From an uncultured Shinella sp. (lineage in GTDB: Bacteria; Pseudomonadota; Alphaproteobacteria; Rhizobiales; Rhizobiaceae): 17,690 nucleotides of DNA. Of the stretch, positions 1 through 6,841 are shown piece by piece. The notes beneath the pieces were generated by a model that was not told where the DNA came from, did not search any database, and saw only the letters and a list, made by a program, of their open reading frames with translations. Numbering within the stretch: the stretch's first letter is position 1; each line of letters starts with the position of its first letter. The stretch is from assembly GCF_946479415.1 (NCBI RefSeq), contig NZ_CAMLFY010000098.1, positions 1-17,690 of the forward strand, read 5' to 3'. Made by a program: the position numbers and the translations under genes.

Positions 1-622
1 ACGTCGGCGACGTCACCTGCGCCAGCGTGATATTGGCCTTTTCCGGGAACATCGGATGGTTTTCGAGCAGCGGGCCGAAACGGTCGAGATCGAAGCTCAT
101 CGGGTCGCGGTCGACCCAGAAGATCGCATGCGGATTGCCCATAGACATGGCCGAGGGCGAATGCAGGATCGGATCGTCGATCGGCCCGATCTGCAATTCG
201 ATGCGGCTCGTGTCGTAGAACTCCTCGGCGAGCGGGATGCGGTTCCATTCGAAGACCGGCTTGCCCATGTCGACGGAAACAGTGCCGTCTTCATGCTCCA
301 CGGCATTCAGGATGCCGGCGACGGTCTGGAAGGTGAAGACCTTGCGGCCGGTCTCGCTGGCCAGTGCCTGCACGACGCAGCGCGTGCCGTTGCCGCAGGC
401 CTGCGCCTTGGTGCCATCGCAGTTCAGGATATCGATGAAGGCATCGGTGCCGTCCACGCGCGGATCATGGATTGCCATGATCTGGTCGAAGCGGGTGGCG
501 GGATCGGCATTGAGCGCAATCGCGGCGGCCGGTGTGACGGCATCCGCGCGGCCGCGCATGTCCACGACCAGGATCATGTTTCCCAGCCCGTTCATCCTTG
601 CGAATTCGACCGTCTTTGTCAT
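1..622 (-). CDS. dapF: Diaminopimelate epimerase, 3' part missing
   Basis: DapF interconverts LL- and meso-2,6-diaminopimelate, the last step before the meso-DAP used for lysine and peptidoglycan; it is cytosolic. About 207 residues are visible and the gene runs off the left edge. The N-terminus ([15 protein letters not shown]) is the typical DapF opening, and residues 75-82 read ACGNGTRC, where Cys76 is the first of the two catalytic cysteines. The second one should lie past the edge. The upstream ribosome binding site is weak (GGGCAG). The start at 622 is chosen because the family opening begins there. It lies 78 bases downstream of the hydrolase gene on the same strand, with no clear terminator between them, so read-through from that gene is possible. 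Identification is secure. Confidence 0.96.
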   Translation of the reverse strand, partial: MTKTVEFARMNGLGNMILVVDMRGRADAVTPAAAIALNADPATRFDQIMAIHDPRVDGTDAFIDILNCDGTKAQACGNGTRCVVQALASETGRKVFTFQTVAGILNAVEHEDGTVSVDMGKPVFEWNRIPLAEEFYDTSRIELQIGPIDDPILHSPSAMSMGNPHAIFWVDRDPMSFDLDRFGPLLENHPMFPEKANITLAQVTSPT

Positions 623-700
623 CACATCTGCCCGATTGGGCCAAAGGCGGCCCGTTGCGGCGTATATGGCGGAAAAGCCCGCGGATTTCCAGTGCCTTGC

Positions 701-1783
701 TCAGACTGTGGCGAGCGGAACCTCGAAGACCTCACCGGGCCTCAATGCATGAAATCGCGTGCGTTCGATGCCAGCCGCATGAAGCGCTGCCTCCAGCGCC
801 GTAAGCGGTTCGTCCACGCCCTCGTTGGTCAGCCGGAACGTGCCCCAGTGATGGCCGGCGACATAGGTGGCGCCAGACGCGACCATGCCCTTGACCGCCT
901 CATCCGGATTCTGGTGCTGCGGGCGCATGAACCAGCGCGGCTCATAGGCGCCGAAAGGCAGGTTGGCGAGGCGGATCGCGCCATGTTTCTCGCGGATCGC
1001 CCGGTAATTGATGCCCTGATGAAATCCGGTATCGCCGATATGGTAGATTTTTCCACCCGGCGTCTCGATCAGGAAGGCCGACCACAGCGCCATACGCCGG
1101 TCGCCAAGGCCGCGCGCCGACCAGTGATGGCAGGGCTCGCAATGGAGCGTGACGCCGACGGACAAGGGCGTGCTGCCGCCCCAATCCATGGTCGTGATGC
1201 GCCCCTCGCCGACGACAGGCCCCATGATGGTCTCATTGCCGAGCGGCGTGTAAATCAGGCAATTGTCCCGCTCGGAAAGCACCTTCAGCGTCGCGAGATC
1301 GAGATGGTCGTAGTGATTGTGCGTGACGAGCACCGCGTCGATCTTCGGCAGATCCGTGAGCTTGATGCCCGGCGGATTGACGCGCTTCGGCCCGGCAAAG
1401 GAAAACGGGCTCGCCCGGTCGCTCCAGACCGGATCCGTCAGGATATTGAGCCCGGCGGTCTGGATAAGCAGCGCGGCATGGCCGACCATGGTGACGACCA
1501 GCCGATCGCCCTCGACACGTGCTTCCGGCACTGCTGATGGAAACGGGCTCGGCCAGTCTGCCGGCCACGCCGCCCGCCCGCCGCCGAATTGCCAGCGCAT
1601 CAGCTCGAAGAAATTGTTTGGTTCCTCGCCGCCGGGATTGAAGAAATGCGTGCCATCGAAATGGTCGCTGACAGGGCCGTCATAATACCGGTTGGCGGCC
1701 ATGCTGCGGCTCGCGAAGGTGCCACCGGCCAAGGTGGCCAGCGCGCCGATACCAGACCATTTCAGAAACTTGCGACGGTTCAT
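701..1783 (-). CDS. Tat-exported NAPE-PLD-like metallo-beta-lactamase-fold hydrolase
   Basis: This 360-residue protein belongs to the metallo-beta-lactamase superfamily, in the branch related to N-acyl-phosphatidylethanolamine phospholipase D and UlaG. Residues 154-160 read THNHYDH, the HxHxDH zinc-binding motif. Further conserved blocks are HFFNPGG near residue 46, TDPVWSDRASP near 115, HIGDTGF and a late HHWGTF. The N-terminus carries a twin-arginine signal (MNRRKFLKWSG, then a hydrophobic stretch), so the folded metalloprotein is probably exported to the periplasm. The real substrate is unknown; a phospholipid or another phosphodiester or lactone is an inference from the family. There is no clear Shine-Dalgarno before the start, but the Tat motif fixes the N-terminus. 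It is transcribed divergently from ffh and lies upstream of dapF. Confidence 0.88.
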   Translation of the reverse strand: MNRRKFLKWSGIGALATLAGGTFASRSMAANRYYDGPVSDHFDGTHFFNPGGEEPNNFFELMRWQFGGGRAAWPADWPSPFPSAVPEARVEGDRLVVTMVGHAALLIQTAGLNILTDPVWSDRASPFSFAGPKRVNPPGIKLTDLPKIDAVLVTHNHYDHLDLATLKVLSERDNCLIYTPLGNETIMGPVVGEGRITTMDWGGSTPLSVGVTLHCEPCHHWSARGLGDRRMALWSAFLIETPGGKIYHIGDTGFHQGINYRAIREKHGAIRLANLPFGAYEPRWFMRPQHQNPDEAVKGMVASGATYVAGHHWGTFRLTNEGVDEPLTALEAALHAAGIERTRFHALRPGEVFEVPLATV

Positions 1784-1789
1784 TGACGA

Positions 1790-1818
1790 AAGATAAGGTG
1801 TCGCTCACGTTGCCGCAA
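1790..1818 (-). promoter_or_regulatory. Possible promoter of the hydrolase gene, giving a leaderless mRNA
   Basis: On the minus strand TTGCGG (1813-1818) and TATCTT (1790-1795) are separated by 17 bases. With this spacing the transcript would start at or within a base or two of the ATG at 1783, which would agree with the lack of a Shine-Dalgarno there. The hexamers are only partial matches to a sigma-70 promoter, so this is tentative. Confidence 0.22.
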
Positions 1819-1850
1819 CGGGCCGAGCGGCACTCGCGGAAAAGTGAGGA

Positions 1851-1889
1851 AAGGCCGGATTTTCCCGATGTTCTTGACTTTCCGGCCTT
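1851..1889. repeat. Perfect 9-bp inverted repeat in the hydrolase/ffh divergent region
   Basis: AAGGCCGGA (1851-1859) and TCCGGCCTT (1881-1889) are exact reverse complements separated by 21 bases. The spacer contains CTTGAC (1873-1878), a perfect rhizobial -35 hexamer that could pair with a weak GTTTAA (1896-1901) as -10. No T-run follows either arm, so it does not look like a terminator. It could be an operator or a hairpin in the hydrolase leader. Confidence 0.5.
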
Positions 1890-1928
1890 GTTGCTGTTTA
1901 AGCCGCGCATCTGCGACAAGTACGAATG

Positions 1929-1956
1929 CTTGAAGCCGCCGACCGGGACCCTATTA
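1929..1956 (+). promoter_or_regulatory. Probable ffh promoter
   Basis: CTTGAA (1929-1934) and CTATTA (1951-1956) are separated by 16 bases and resemble the rhizobial consensus CTTGAC-N17-CTATAT. Transcription would begin near 1963, leaving a leader of about 130 bases before ffh. The -10 is flanked by a dyad: CCGGGA at 1943-1948 and TCCCGG at 1971-1976. A second possible promoter has CTTGAC at 1873-1878. Confidence 0.42.
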
Positions 1957-1983
1957 GCGGTATAAACAGATCCCGGAGGTCAA

Positions 1984-2018
1984 CACCCGACAGCGCGATG
2001 CGCCCTCGGGTGCTTTTT
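1984..2018 (+). terminator. Terminator-like hairpin inside the ffh leader
   Basis: CACCCGA (1984-1990) pairs perfectly with TCGGGTG (2006-2012), and inside it GCGC (1993-1996) pairs with GCGC (2000-2003) around a GAT loop. A C and five Ts (2014-2018) follow at once. This is the form of an intrinsic terminator reading rightward. No gene lies upstream on this strand, and the structure sits between the probable promoter and the ffh start. It could therefore be an attenuator, or the 3' end of a small leader RNA. Confidence 0.6.
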
Positions 2019-2091
2019 GGCTTTGCGTCTTGTTTTTGCCGCCGATGACACCGACGTTTCCGCCACGAACGGAAACAAGAAGGAAGACGTG

Positions 2092-3645
2092 ATGTTTGAA
2101 ACACTCCAGGACCGCCTTGGCTCCATTCTGAATGGACTGACAGGCCGTGGCGCGCTTTCCGAGGCGGATGTCGCCGCGGCGCTGCGCGAGGTCCGTCGTG
2201 CGCTTCTCGAAGCGGACGTGGCGCTGGAAGTGGTGCGCTCCTTCACCGATGCGGTGCGTGAAAAGGCCGTCGGCGCGGAAATCCTGAAGTCGATCAAGCC
2301 CGGCCAGATGGTCGTCAAGCTCGTGCATGACGAGCTGGTTTCCATGCTCGGCTCCGAGGGCGTTTCGGTCGATCTCAATGCCGCCGCCCCCGTCGTCATC
2401 ATGATGGTCGGTCTGCAGGGTTCAGGTAAGACCACCACGTCGGGCAAGATCGCCAACCGGCTGAAGACGCGCGAGAAGAAGAAGGTCCTGATGGCCTCGC
2501 TCGACACGCGCCGTCCGGCAGCACAAGAGCAGCTTCGCCAGCTCGGCGTGCAGACCGGCATCGATACGCTGCCGATCATTGCCGGCCAGTCGCCGACGGA
2601 TATTGCCGCGCGCGCCGTTCAGGCTGCCAAGCTCGGCGGCCATGACGTCGTCATCCTCGATACCGCCGGCCGTACCCATATCGACGAACCGCTGATGATC
2701 GAGATGGCGGAGATCAAGCGGAAGTCCAATCCGCATGAAATCCTGCTCGTCGCCGATGCGCTGACCGGTCAGGATGCCGTCAACCTCGCCCGCAATTTCG
2801 ACGACCGCGTCGGCATCACCGGCCTCGTCCTGACCCGCATGGACGGCGATGGCCGCGGCGGTGCAGCCCTTTCGATGCGCGCCGTCACCGGCAAGCCGAT
2901 CAAGCTGATCGGCGTCGGCGAGAAGATGGGCGAGCTGGAGGAATTCCATCCCCGCCGCGTCGCCGACCGTATCCTCGGCATGGGCGACATCGTCTCGCTC
3001 GTCGAGAAGGCGGCAGAGAATATCGACGCCGAGAAGGCGGCCGCCATGGCCGCCAAGATGGCCAAGGGCAAGTTCGATCTGAACGACCTTGCCGACCAGC
3101 TGCGCCAGATGCAGAAGATGGGCGGCATGGGCGGCATCATGGGCCTGATGCCGGGCATGGCCGGCATGAAGGACAAGATGTCGGCCGCCGGCCTCGACGA
3201 CAAGCTGTTCGGCCGCCAGATCGCCATCATCAATTCGATGACCAAGGCCGAGCGCGCCAACCCCGACCTGCTCAAGCATTCCCGCAAGAAGCGCATCGCC
3301 GCCGGCTCCGGCACCGATGCGGCCGACATCAACAAGCTTCTGAAGATGCACCGCCAGATGGCGGACATGATGAAGATGATGGGCGGCAAGAAGGGCGGCA
3401 TGATGAAACAGATGATGGGCGGTCTTGCCAGCAAGATGGGTCTCGGCGGCGGCATGGGCGGCATGCCTGACCTCTCCAGCATGGACCCCAAGCAGCTCGA
3501 AGCGCTTGCCAAGCAGGCGGAAGCCGCCGGTATCAAGCCGGGCAGCCTTCCGGGGATCGGCGGCGGCGGTCTTCCGGGTCTTGGCGGACGCCTGCCGGGT
3601 CTCGGCGGCCTTCCGGGCCTGCCCGGCCTGCCGAAGAAGAAGTGA
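2092..3645 (+). CDS. ffh: Signal recognition particle protein Ffh (SRP54)
   Basis: Ffh is the GTPase that binds signal sequences on nascent membrane proteins, together with 4.5S RNA, and delivers ribosomes to the receptor FtsY. The 517-residue protein has the N domain (about 1-90), then the G domain with GLQGSGKT at 107-114, DTRRPAAQEQ, DTAGRTHID from 190 and TRMDGDG at 248-254. The methionine-rich M domain (from about 300) follows, with many GGM and MMK repeats. The C-terminal 34 residues are a Gly-Leu-Pro repeat ending in KKK. The start at 2092 follows AAGAAGGAAG at a good spacing and gives the standard MFETLQDRLG opening; an in-frame TTG at 2017 would overlap the leader hairpin's T-run and is rejected. 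Chorismate mutase follows after 11 bases. Confidence 0.97.
   Translation: MFETLQDRLGSILNGLTGRGALSEADVAAALREVRRALLEADVALEVVRSFTDAVREKAVGAEILKSIKPGQMVVKLVHDELVSMLGSEGVSVDLNAAAPVVIMMVGLQGSGKTTTSGKIANRLKTREKKKVLMASLDTRRPAAQEQLRQLGVQTGIDTLPIIAGQSPTDIAARAVQAAKLGGHDVVILDTAGRTHIDEPLMIEMAEIKRKSNPHEILLVADALTGQDAVNLARNFDDRVGITGLVLTRMDGDGRGGAALSMRAVTGKPIKLIGVGEKMGELEEFHPRRVADRILGMGDIVSLVEKAAENIDAEKAAAMAAKMAKGKFDLNDLADQLRQMQKMGGMGGIMGLMPGMAGMKDKMSAAGLDDKLFGRQIAIINSMTKAERANPDLLKHSRKKRIAAGSGTDAADINKLLKMHRQMADMMKMMGGKKGGMMKQMMGGLASKMGLGGGMGGMPDLSSMDPKQLEALAKQAEAAGIKPGSLPGIGGGGLPGLGGRLPGLGGLPGLPGLPKKK
3547..3633 (+). repeat. Gly-Leu-Pro coding repeat at the ffh 3' end
   Basis: The DNA repeats a unit close to CTTCCGGGTCTTGGCGG with variation and encodes a run of LPGLGG-like units after the M domain. 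The unit count and spacing are irregular, so slippage is a plausible source of length differences between strains. Function is unknown; the tail is glycine-rich and probably disordered. Confidence 0.6.
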
Positions 3646-3656
3646 GGGATTGAACC

Positions 3657-3980
3657 ATGACGATCGATCCGAAGATTAGGGAACAACTGGGCCAGTACCG
3701 GCAGTCGATCGACAATATCGACGCCGCCCTTGTGCATATGCTCGCCGAACGCTTCCGCTGCACCCAGGCGGTGGGCGTGCTGAAGGCGACGCATGAACTG
3801 CCGCCGGCCGATCCGGCGCGCGAGGAATACCAGATCGAGCGCCTTCGCCGCCTGGCGAAGGATGCCAATCTGGATCCGGATTTCGCGGAGAAGTTCCTGA
3901 ACTTCATCATCCGCGAGGTGATCCGGCATCATGAAGCCATCGCCGCTGAACACAGCGGCGCAAACCAGACCACCGCTTGA
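3657..3980 (+). CDS. Chorismate mutase, AroQ type, monofunctional
   Basis: The product should convert chorismate to prephenate, the branch point to phenylalanine and tyrosine. It is a 107-residue all-helical AroQ-fold protein of the size of the E. coli P-protein mutase domain, without a fused dehydratase or dehydrogenase. Aligned by eye to that domain, the active-site residues Arg11, Arg28, Lys39, Asp48, Arg51 and Glu52 appear as Arg15, Arg32, Lys43, Asp52, Arg55 and Glu56. The position of Gln88 is His92. There is no signal peptide, so it is cytosolic, unlike the exported AroQ-gamma forms. It lies 11 bases after ffh and 36 bases before rpsP and is probably co-transcribed with both, although it shares no pathway with them. 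Confidence 0.9.
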   Translation: MTIDPKIREQLGQYRQSIDNIDAALVHMLAERFRCTQAVGVLKATHELPPADPAREEYQIERLRRLAKDANLDPDFAEKFLNFIIREVIRHHEAIAAEHSGANQTTA

Positions 3981-3989
3981 AAAAAGCGG
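3973..3989 (+). other. Small hairpin at the end of the chorismate mutase gene
   Basis: CCGCTT (3973-3978) pairs with AAGCGG (3984-3989) around a GAAAA loop, spanning the stop codon. No T-run follows, so it is unlikely to terminate transcription. It could mark an mRNA processing or stability boundary before rpsP. Confidence 0.3.
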
Positions 3990-4016
3990 CTTACGTCACA
4001 TCCAAGGAGTAATGAC

Positions 4017-4382
4017 ATGTCCCTGAAAATTCGTCTCGCCCGCGGTGGCTCCAAGAAGCGTCCGTACTACCAGATCGTCGTTGCCGACGCCCGCTCGCCG
4101 CGTGACGGCCGCTTCCTCGAGAAGGTTGGTTCGTGGAACCCGATGCTCGGCAAGGAAGACGCAAACCGCGTCCAGATCGACGCCGACCGCATCAAGGAAT
4201 GGCTCGCCAAGGGCGCCCAGCCGACCGACCGCGTTGCCCGCTTCCTCGACGAAGCCGGTGTTGCAAAGCGCGACGCCCGCTCGAACCCGAACAAGGCAAA
4301 GCCGGGCAAGAAGGCTCTCGAGCGCGCTGCCGAGAAGAAGCAGAAGGAAGAAGACGCCGCTGCTGCTGCCGCTGGCGAATAA
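4017..4382 (+). CDS. rpsP: 30S ribosomal protein S16
   Basis: S16 binds 16S rRNA early in assembly of the small subunit. The N-terminal 80 residues match the family, opening with [20 protein letters not shown] and continuing with [13 protein letters not shown]. The protein is 121 residues against 82 in E. coli; the extra C-terminal part is rich in Lys, Glu and Ala, as is usual in alphaproteobacteria. AAGGAG at 4004-4009 supports the start. An ATG at 4012 in another frame stops after a few codons. The gene is followed by a strong terminator, so rpsP may be made in excess of rimM and trmD. Confidence 0.97.
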   Translation: MSLKIRLARGGSKKRPYYQIVVADARSPRDGRFLEKVGSWNPMLGKEDANRVQIDADRIKEWLAKGAQPTDRVARFLDEAGVAKRDARSNPNKAKPGKKALERAAEKKQKEEDAAAAAAGE

Positions 4383-4402
4383 TTCTTCGCATTATCCTTT
4401 TG

Positions 4403-4434
4403 AAGCGGGCGGCGTGTCTCATGCCGCCCGTTTT
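4403..4434 (+). terminator. Intrinsic terminator after rpsP
   Basis: CGGGCGGC (4406-4413) pairs perfectly with GCCGCCCG (4423-4430) around a 9-base loop, and AA/TT pairs extend the base. TTTTCATTT follows. It probably ends most ffh-rpsP transcripts and separates them from rimM-trmD. Confidence 0.8.
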
Positions 4435-4539
4435 CATTTGCGTCAGCGCCCCGGCGCTCACGCACTTTTGCTGGAATTGCTCTAGGAGCCTTGGCGCAGA
4501 CGTCGTATGAGGCTTCACACGAACGCTCGGAACAGAACC

Positions 4540-5115
4540 ATGGCGAAACTGGAAAATCCCGTCCTCATGGGCACGGTCGGCGCGGCCCAGGGCCTGCGCG
4601 GCGAAGTCCGTGTGAAATCCTTCACGATCGACCCGACGGCGATCGGCGATTACGGCCACCTGCACACCGCCGACGGCCGGTCCTTCGAGGTGCTGGAAGT
4701 GCGCGAGGCGAAGAACGTCGTCGTGGTGCGTTTCCGGGGCGTCAACGACCGCAATGCGGCCGAGGCGCTGAACGGCACCGATCTCTATATCGAACGCGAC
4801 AACCTGCCGGATGACGAGCTTGATGAGGACGAGTTCTTCTATGCTGATCTCGAAGGGCTTGAGGCCGTCGATACGCAGGGGCGCAGCCATGGCACGGTGA
4901 CCGGCATCTTCGATTTCGGCGCCGGCGATCTTCTCGAGCTCAAAGGCCCCGGCAAGCGGCCGGTGCTCATTCCCTTCTCCGAAGCCGCCGTGCTGGAAAT
5001 CGACGTCGAGGGCGGACGCCTGGTGATCGACGCGATCGCTGCCGGCCTCGAGGAAGAAGAACAGAATGGCCCCGGCAGCCGGCGTCGCCGCCCGCCGGAA
5101 GACGACGGGGATTGA
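4540..5115 (+). CDS. rimM: Ribosome maturation factor RimM
   Basis: RimM binds ribosomal protein S19 and helps the 3' (head) domain of 16S rRNA mature. The 191-residue protein has the RimM N-terminal beta-barrel (about 8-90, opening with [20 protein letters not shown]) and a PRC-barrel domain (about 98-170, with [12 protein letters not shown] and [10 protein letters not shown]). A charged tail of about 20 residues follows. The start at 4540 gives MAKLENPV, the usual rhizobial opening; an in-frame ATG at 4507 would add 11 residues but has no well-placed ribosome binding site. The ribosome binding site at 4540 is itself weak (GGAACAG). trmD starts one base after the stop. Confidence 0.94.
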   Translation: MAKLENPVLMGTVGAAQGLRGEVRVKSFTIDPTAIGDYGHLHTADGRSFEVLEVREAKNVVVVRFRGVNDRNAAEALNGTDLYIERDNLPDDELDEDEFFYADLEGLEAVDTQGRSHGTVTGIFDFGAGDLLELKGPGKRPVLIPFSEAAVLEIDVEGGRLVIDAIAAGLEEEEQNGPGSRRRRPPEDDGD

Positions 5116-5116
5116 T

Positions 5117-5809
5117 TTGGCTTTCCGCGCCACCATCCTGACGCTCTATCCGGAGATGTTTCCCGGCCTGCTCGGTCAGTCGCTCTCGGGAAAGGCCCTT
5201 TCGCGTGGCGACTGGGCGCTCGATTGCGTGCAGATCCGTGATTTCACCACGGACCGCCACCGCACTGTCGACGACACGCCGGCCGGCGGCGGTGCGGGCA
5301 TGGTGCTGAAGCCGGATGTGCTGGCTAGGGCGATCGATCATGCATCCGAAGGCGATAACCGCCCGCGCCTGCTGATGAGCCCGCGCGGCAAGCCGCTGAC
5401 GCAGCAACGCGTGCGCGAACTGGCCGCCGGCGAGGGTGTCATCGTGGTCTGCGGCCGGTTCGAGGGTGTCGACCAGCGGGTTATCGACGGGCGCCAGCTC
5501 GAAGAGGTGTCGATCGGCGACTACATCCTCTCCGGCGGGGAACCGGCGGCGATGATCCTCCTCGATGCCATCGTGCGTATCCTGCCCGGCGTGATGGGCA
5601 ATGCGCTCTCCGGCGAGCACGAGAGTTTCGAGGGCGGGCTGCTGGAGCACCCGCATTATACGCGCCCGCAGGTCTGGGAAGGCCTGGAAATTCCGGGCGT
5701 TCTCACCTCGGGCAACCATGCGGCCATCGACAGGTGGCGGCGTGAAGAGGCGGAGGCACTGACGCGCGAGCGCCGGCCGGACCTGCTGTTTCAGCCCGTC
5801 ACGAAATAA
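5117..5809 (+). CDS. trmD: tRNA (guanine37-N1)-methyltransferase TrmD
   Basis: TrmD is a SPOUT (trefoil-knot) methyltransferase that uses S-adenosylmethionine to make m1G37 in tRNAs, preventing +1 frameshifts. Seen motifs are [33 protein letters not shown] and [11 protein letters not shown], then [11 protein letters not shown] and [12 protein letters not shown] chose the TTG at 5117, one base after the rimM stop and preceded by GGGGAT. It gives [12 protein letters not shown] and makes the conserved positions match E. coli numbering. An ATG at 5066 inside rimM would add 17 residues unlike the family. The 230-residue length lacks the E. coli C-terminal tail. Residue 169, Asp in E. coli and Haemophilus, is Glu here. 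The 3' end overlaps the opposite-strand exporter gene by 19 bases. Confidence 0.94.
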   Translation: MAFRATILTLYPEMFPGLLGQSLSGKALSRGDWALDCVQIRDFTTDRHRTVDDTPAGGGAGMVLKPDVLARAIDHASEGDNRPRLLMSPRGKPLTQQRVRELAAGEGVIVVCGRFEGVDQRVIDGRQLEEVSIGDYILSGGEPAAMILLDAIVRILPGVMGNALSGEHESFEGGLLEHPHYTRPQVWEGLEIPGVLTSGNHAAIDRWRREEAEALTRERRPDLLFQPVTK

Positions 5810-6537
5810 TAGATCGTCAGCGCGATACCAACCGCGACCACCAGGCCGCGGATGACCGGTTGCGGCACGCGCCGGGCCGCCCAGACGCCGGACCAGCCGC
5901 CAAGCGCGCCGGCCGGCACCATGACGGCGGCCTGCGGCCAGCCGACGACCTTGCCGCTGGCGAAGACGACGATGGCGACGCCCGCGATAACGACGGCCAG
6001 GAAGTTTTTGAGCGCATTGAGACGGTGATAGTCGCCGCCCTTGGTGAGACCGAGCACCGCGAGCATCATGATGCCCATGCCGGCGCCGAAGAAGCCGCCA
6101 TAGATCGAGGTGACGAACTGGCCGGCAAGGCCGAGCGGCGAGACCGGCGTTTCGGCATGCAGCGTCTTCGGCTTGAGATAGGGGCCGGCGGCGAAGATGA
6201 TGGTCGCGGCCAGCAGCAGCCAGGGCACGAGCGCGCGGAAGGACGGATTGTCGAGCGACAGCAGCAGAAGCGCGCCGGCAAGGCCGCCGACGAGCGACAG
6301 CGCGCCAAGCAGCGCCGCTTCCTTCCAGTCGGCCCTGATCTCCTTGGCATAGGCGAGCGAGGAGGTGACGTAGCCGGGGAACTGGGTGATCGACGAGGTT
6401 GCATTGGCGACGATCGGCGGCAGGCCGGTCAACGTCATCGCGCCGAAGGTGAGGAAGGTGCCGCCGCCGGCAATGGCGTTGACCACGCCGGAGAGGTAGC
6501 CCGCGGCAAACAGCAAGATGGCATCGGCAAAGGTCAT
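5791..6537 (-). CDS. TauE/SafE (TSUP) family membrane transporter
   Basis: This 248-residue protein has about eight hydrophobic helices and the TSUP family signature near its start ([19 protein letters not shown]), with a second half-repeat at about residues 135-165 ([19 protein letters not shown]). Members export or import sulfite, sulfoacetate or other small organosulfur or organic anions; the substrate here cannot be told. The start at 6537 follows GAGGAG on the minus strand at close spacing; a TTG six codons upstream is rejected. The gene converges on trmD with a 19-base overlap of coding ends, and its 5' end faces the rplS leader. It thus interrupts the usual trmD-rplS adjacency. Confidence 0.88.
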   Translation of the reverse strand: MTFADAILLFAAGYLSGVVNAIAGGGTFLTFGAMTLTGLPPIVANATSSITQFPGYVTSSLAYAKEIRADWKEAALLGALSLVGGLAGALLLLSLDNPSFRALVPWLLLAATIIFAAGPYLKPKTLHAETPVSPLGLAGQFVTSIYGGFFGAGMGIMMLAVLGLTKGGDYHRLNALKNFLAVVIAGVAIVVFASGKVVGWPQAAVMVPAGALGGWSGVWAARRVPQPVIRGLVVAVGIALTIYYFVTG

Positions 6538-6841
6538 GGCACTCCTCGCGGACAACGGCCATCGGCCGCCGTCTCCTCCTCAAAAGCGTGATATCGTGGT
6601 GCCGTAAGGCCTGCAAGGCCGGAAAAACCGCCATTCCCAGGCCGATTCTTTTGGTCTTGGGGGATGACAAACGGCTTTACCTGGTGTATTGGCCCGCACG
6701 GATTTGGGATTACCCAGCCGACCTGCAAGCAAAGAATGGCGAACCCGCTCCGTCCGGCAACGGACTACCCTCACGAGGCATGACCTCCAAGGTGACCGTC
6801 GAGCGCTCTGGCTGTTTCAGAAAAACCGAAGGTTTGACACG
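6538..6841 (+). promoter_or_regulatory. Non-coding region and structured leader upstream of rplS
   Basis: These 304 bases hold no gene that I can support. A possible promoter is ATGACA (6664-6669), 17 bases, TATTGG (6687-6692), both imperfect. Downstream are several short hairpins: GTCCG (6752-6756) pairs with CGGAC (6761-6765) around the GNRA tetraloop GCAA, ACCT/AGGT pair near 6783-6793, and a hairpin covers the ribosome binding site. At 6607-6619 GGCCT and AGGCC form another small stem. The left end also holds the exporter's ribosome binding site on the other strand. The picture is of an rplS leader of about 140 bases that could be a control element, but I cannot assign it to a known family. 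Confidence 0.45.
6823..6835 (+). promoter_or_regulatory. Hairpin covering the rplS ribosome binding site
   Basis: AAACC (6823-6827) pairs with GGTTT (6831-6835) around a GAA loop. The best Shine-Dalgarno for rplS, GAAGG at 6828-6832, is in the loop and the 3' arm. Translation of L19 could thus depend on opening this stem. Confidence 0.4.

Noticed and set aside
56..1537. Long plus-strand open frame of 493 codons
   Set aside because: It lies opposite dapF and the hydrolase gene, both of which show clear family motifs. The translation is rich in Arg, Asp and His, as expected of an antisense shadow in high-GC DNA.
2017..2091. Upstream TTG start for ffh adding 25 residues
   Set aside because: It lies in the T-run of the leader hairpin, has no Shine-Dalgarno, and the added residues are unlike Ffh. 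The ATG at 2092 has a good ribosome binding site.
1784..2091. Possible 4.5S SRP RNA gene next to ffh
   Set aside because: I looked for the conserved GGAAGGAAGCAGCC-type loop of SRP RNA and did not find it.
2769..3953. Minus-strand frame opposite ffh and chorismate mutase
   Set aside because: Its Pro- and Met-rich translation mirrors the Gly- and Met-rich ffh tail. No ribosome binding site or family motif is seen.
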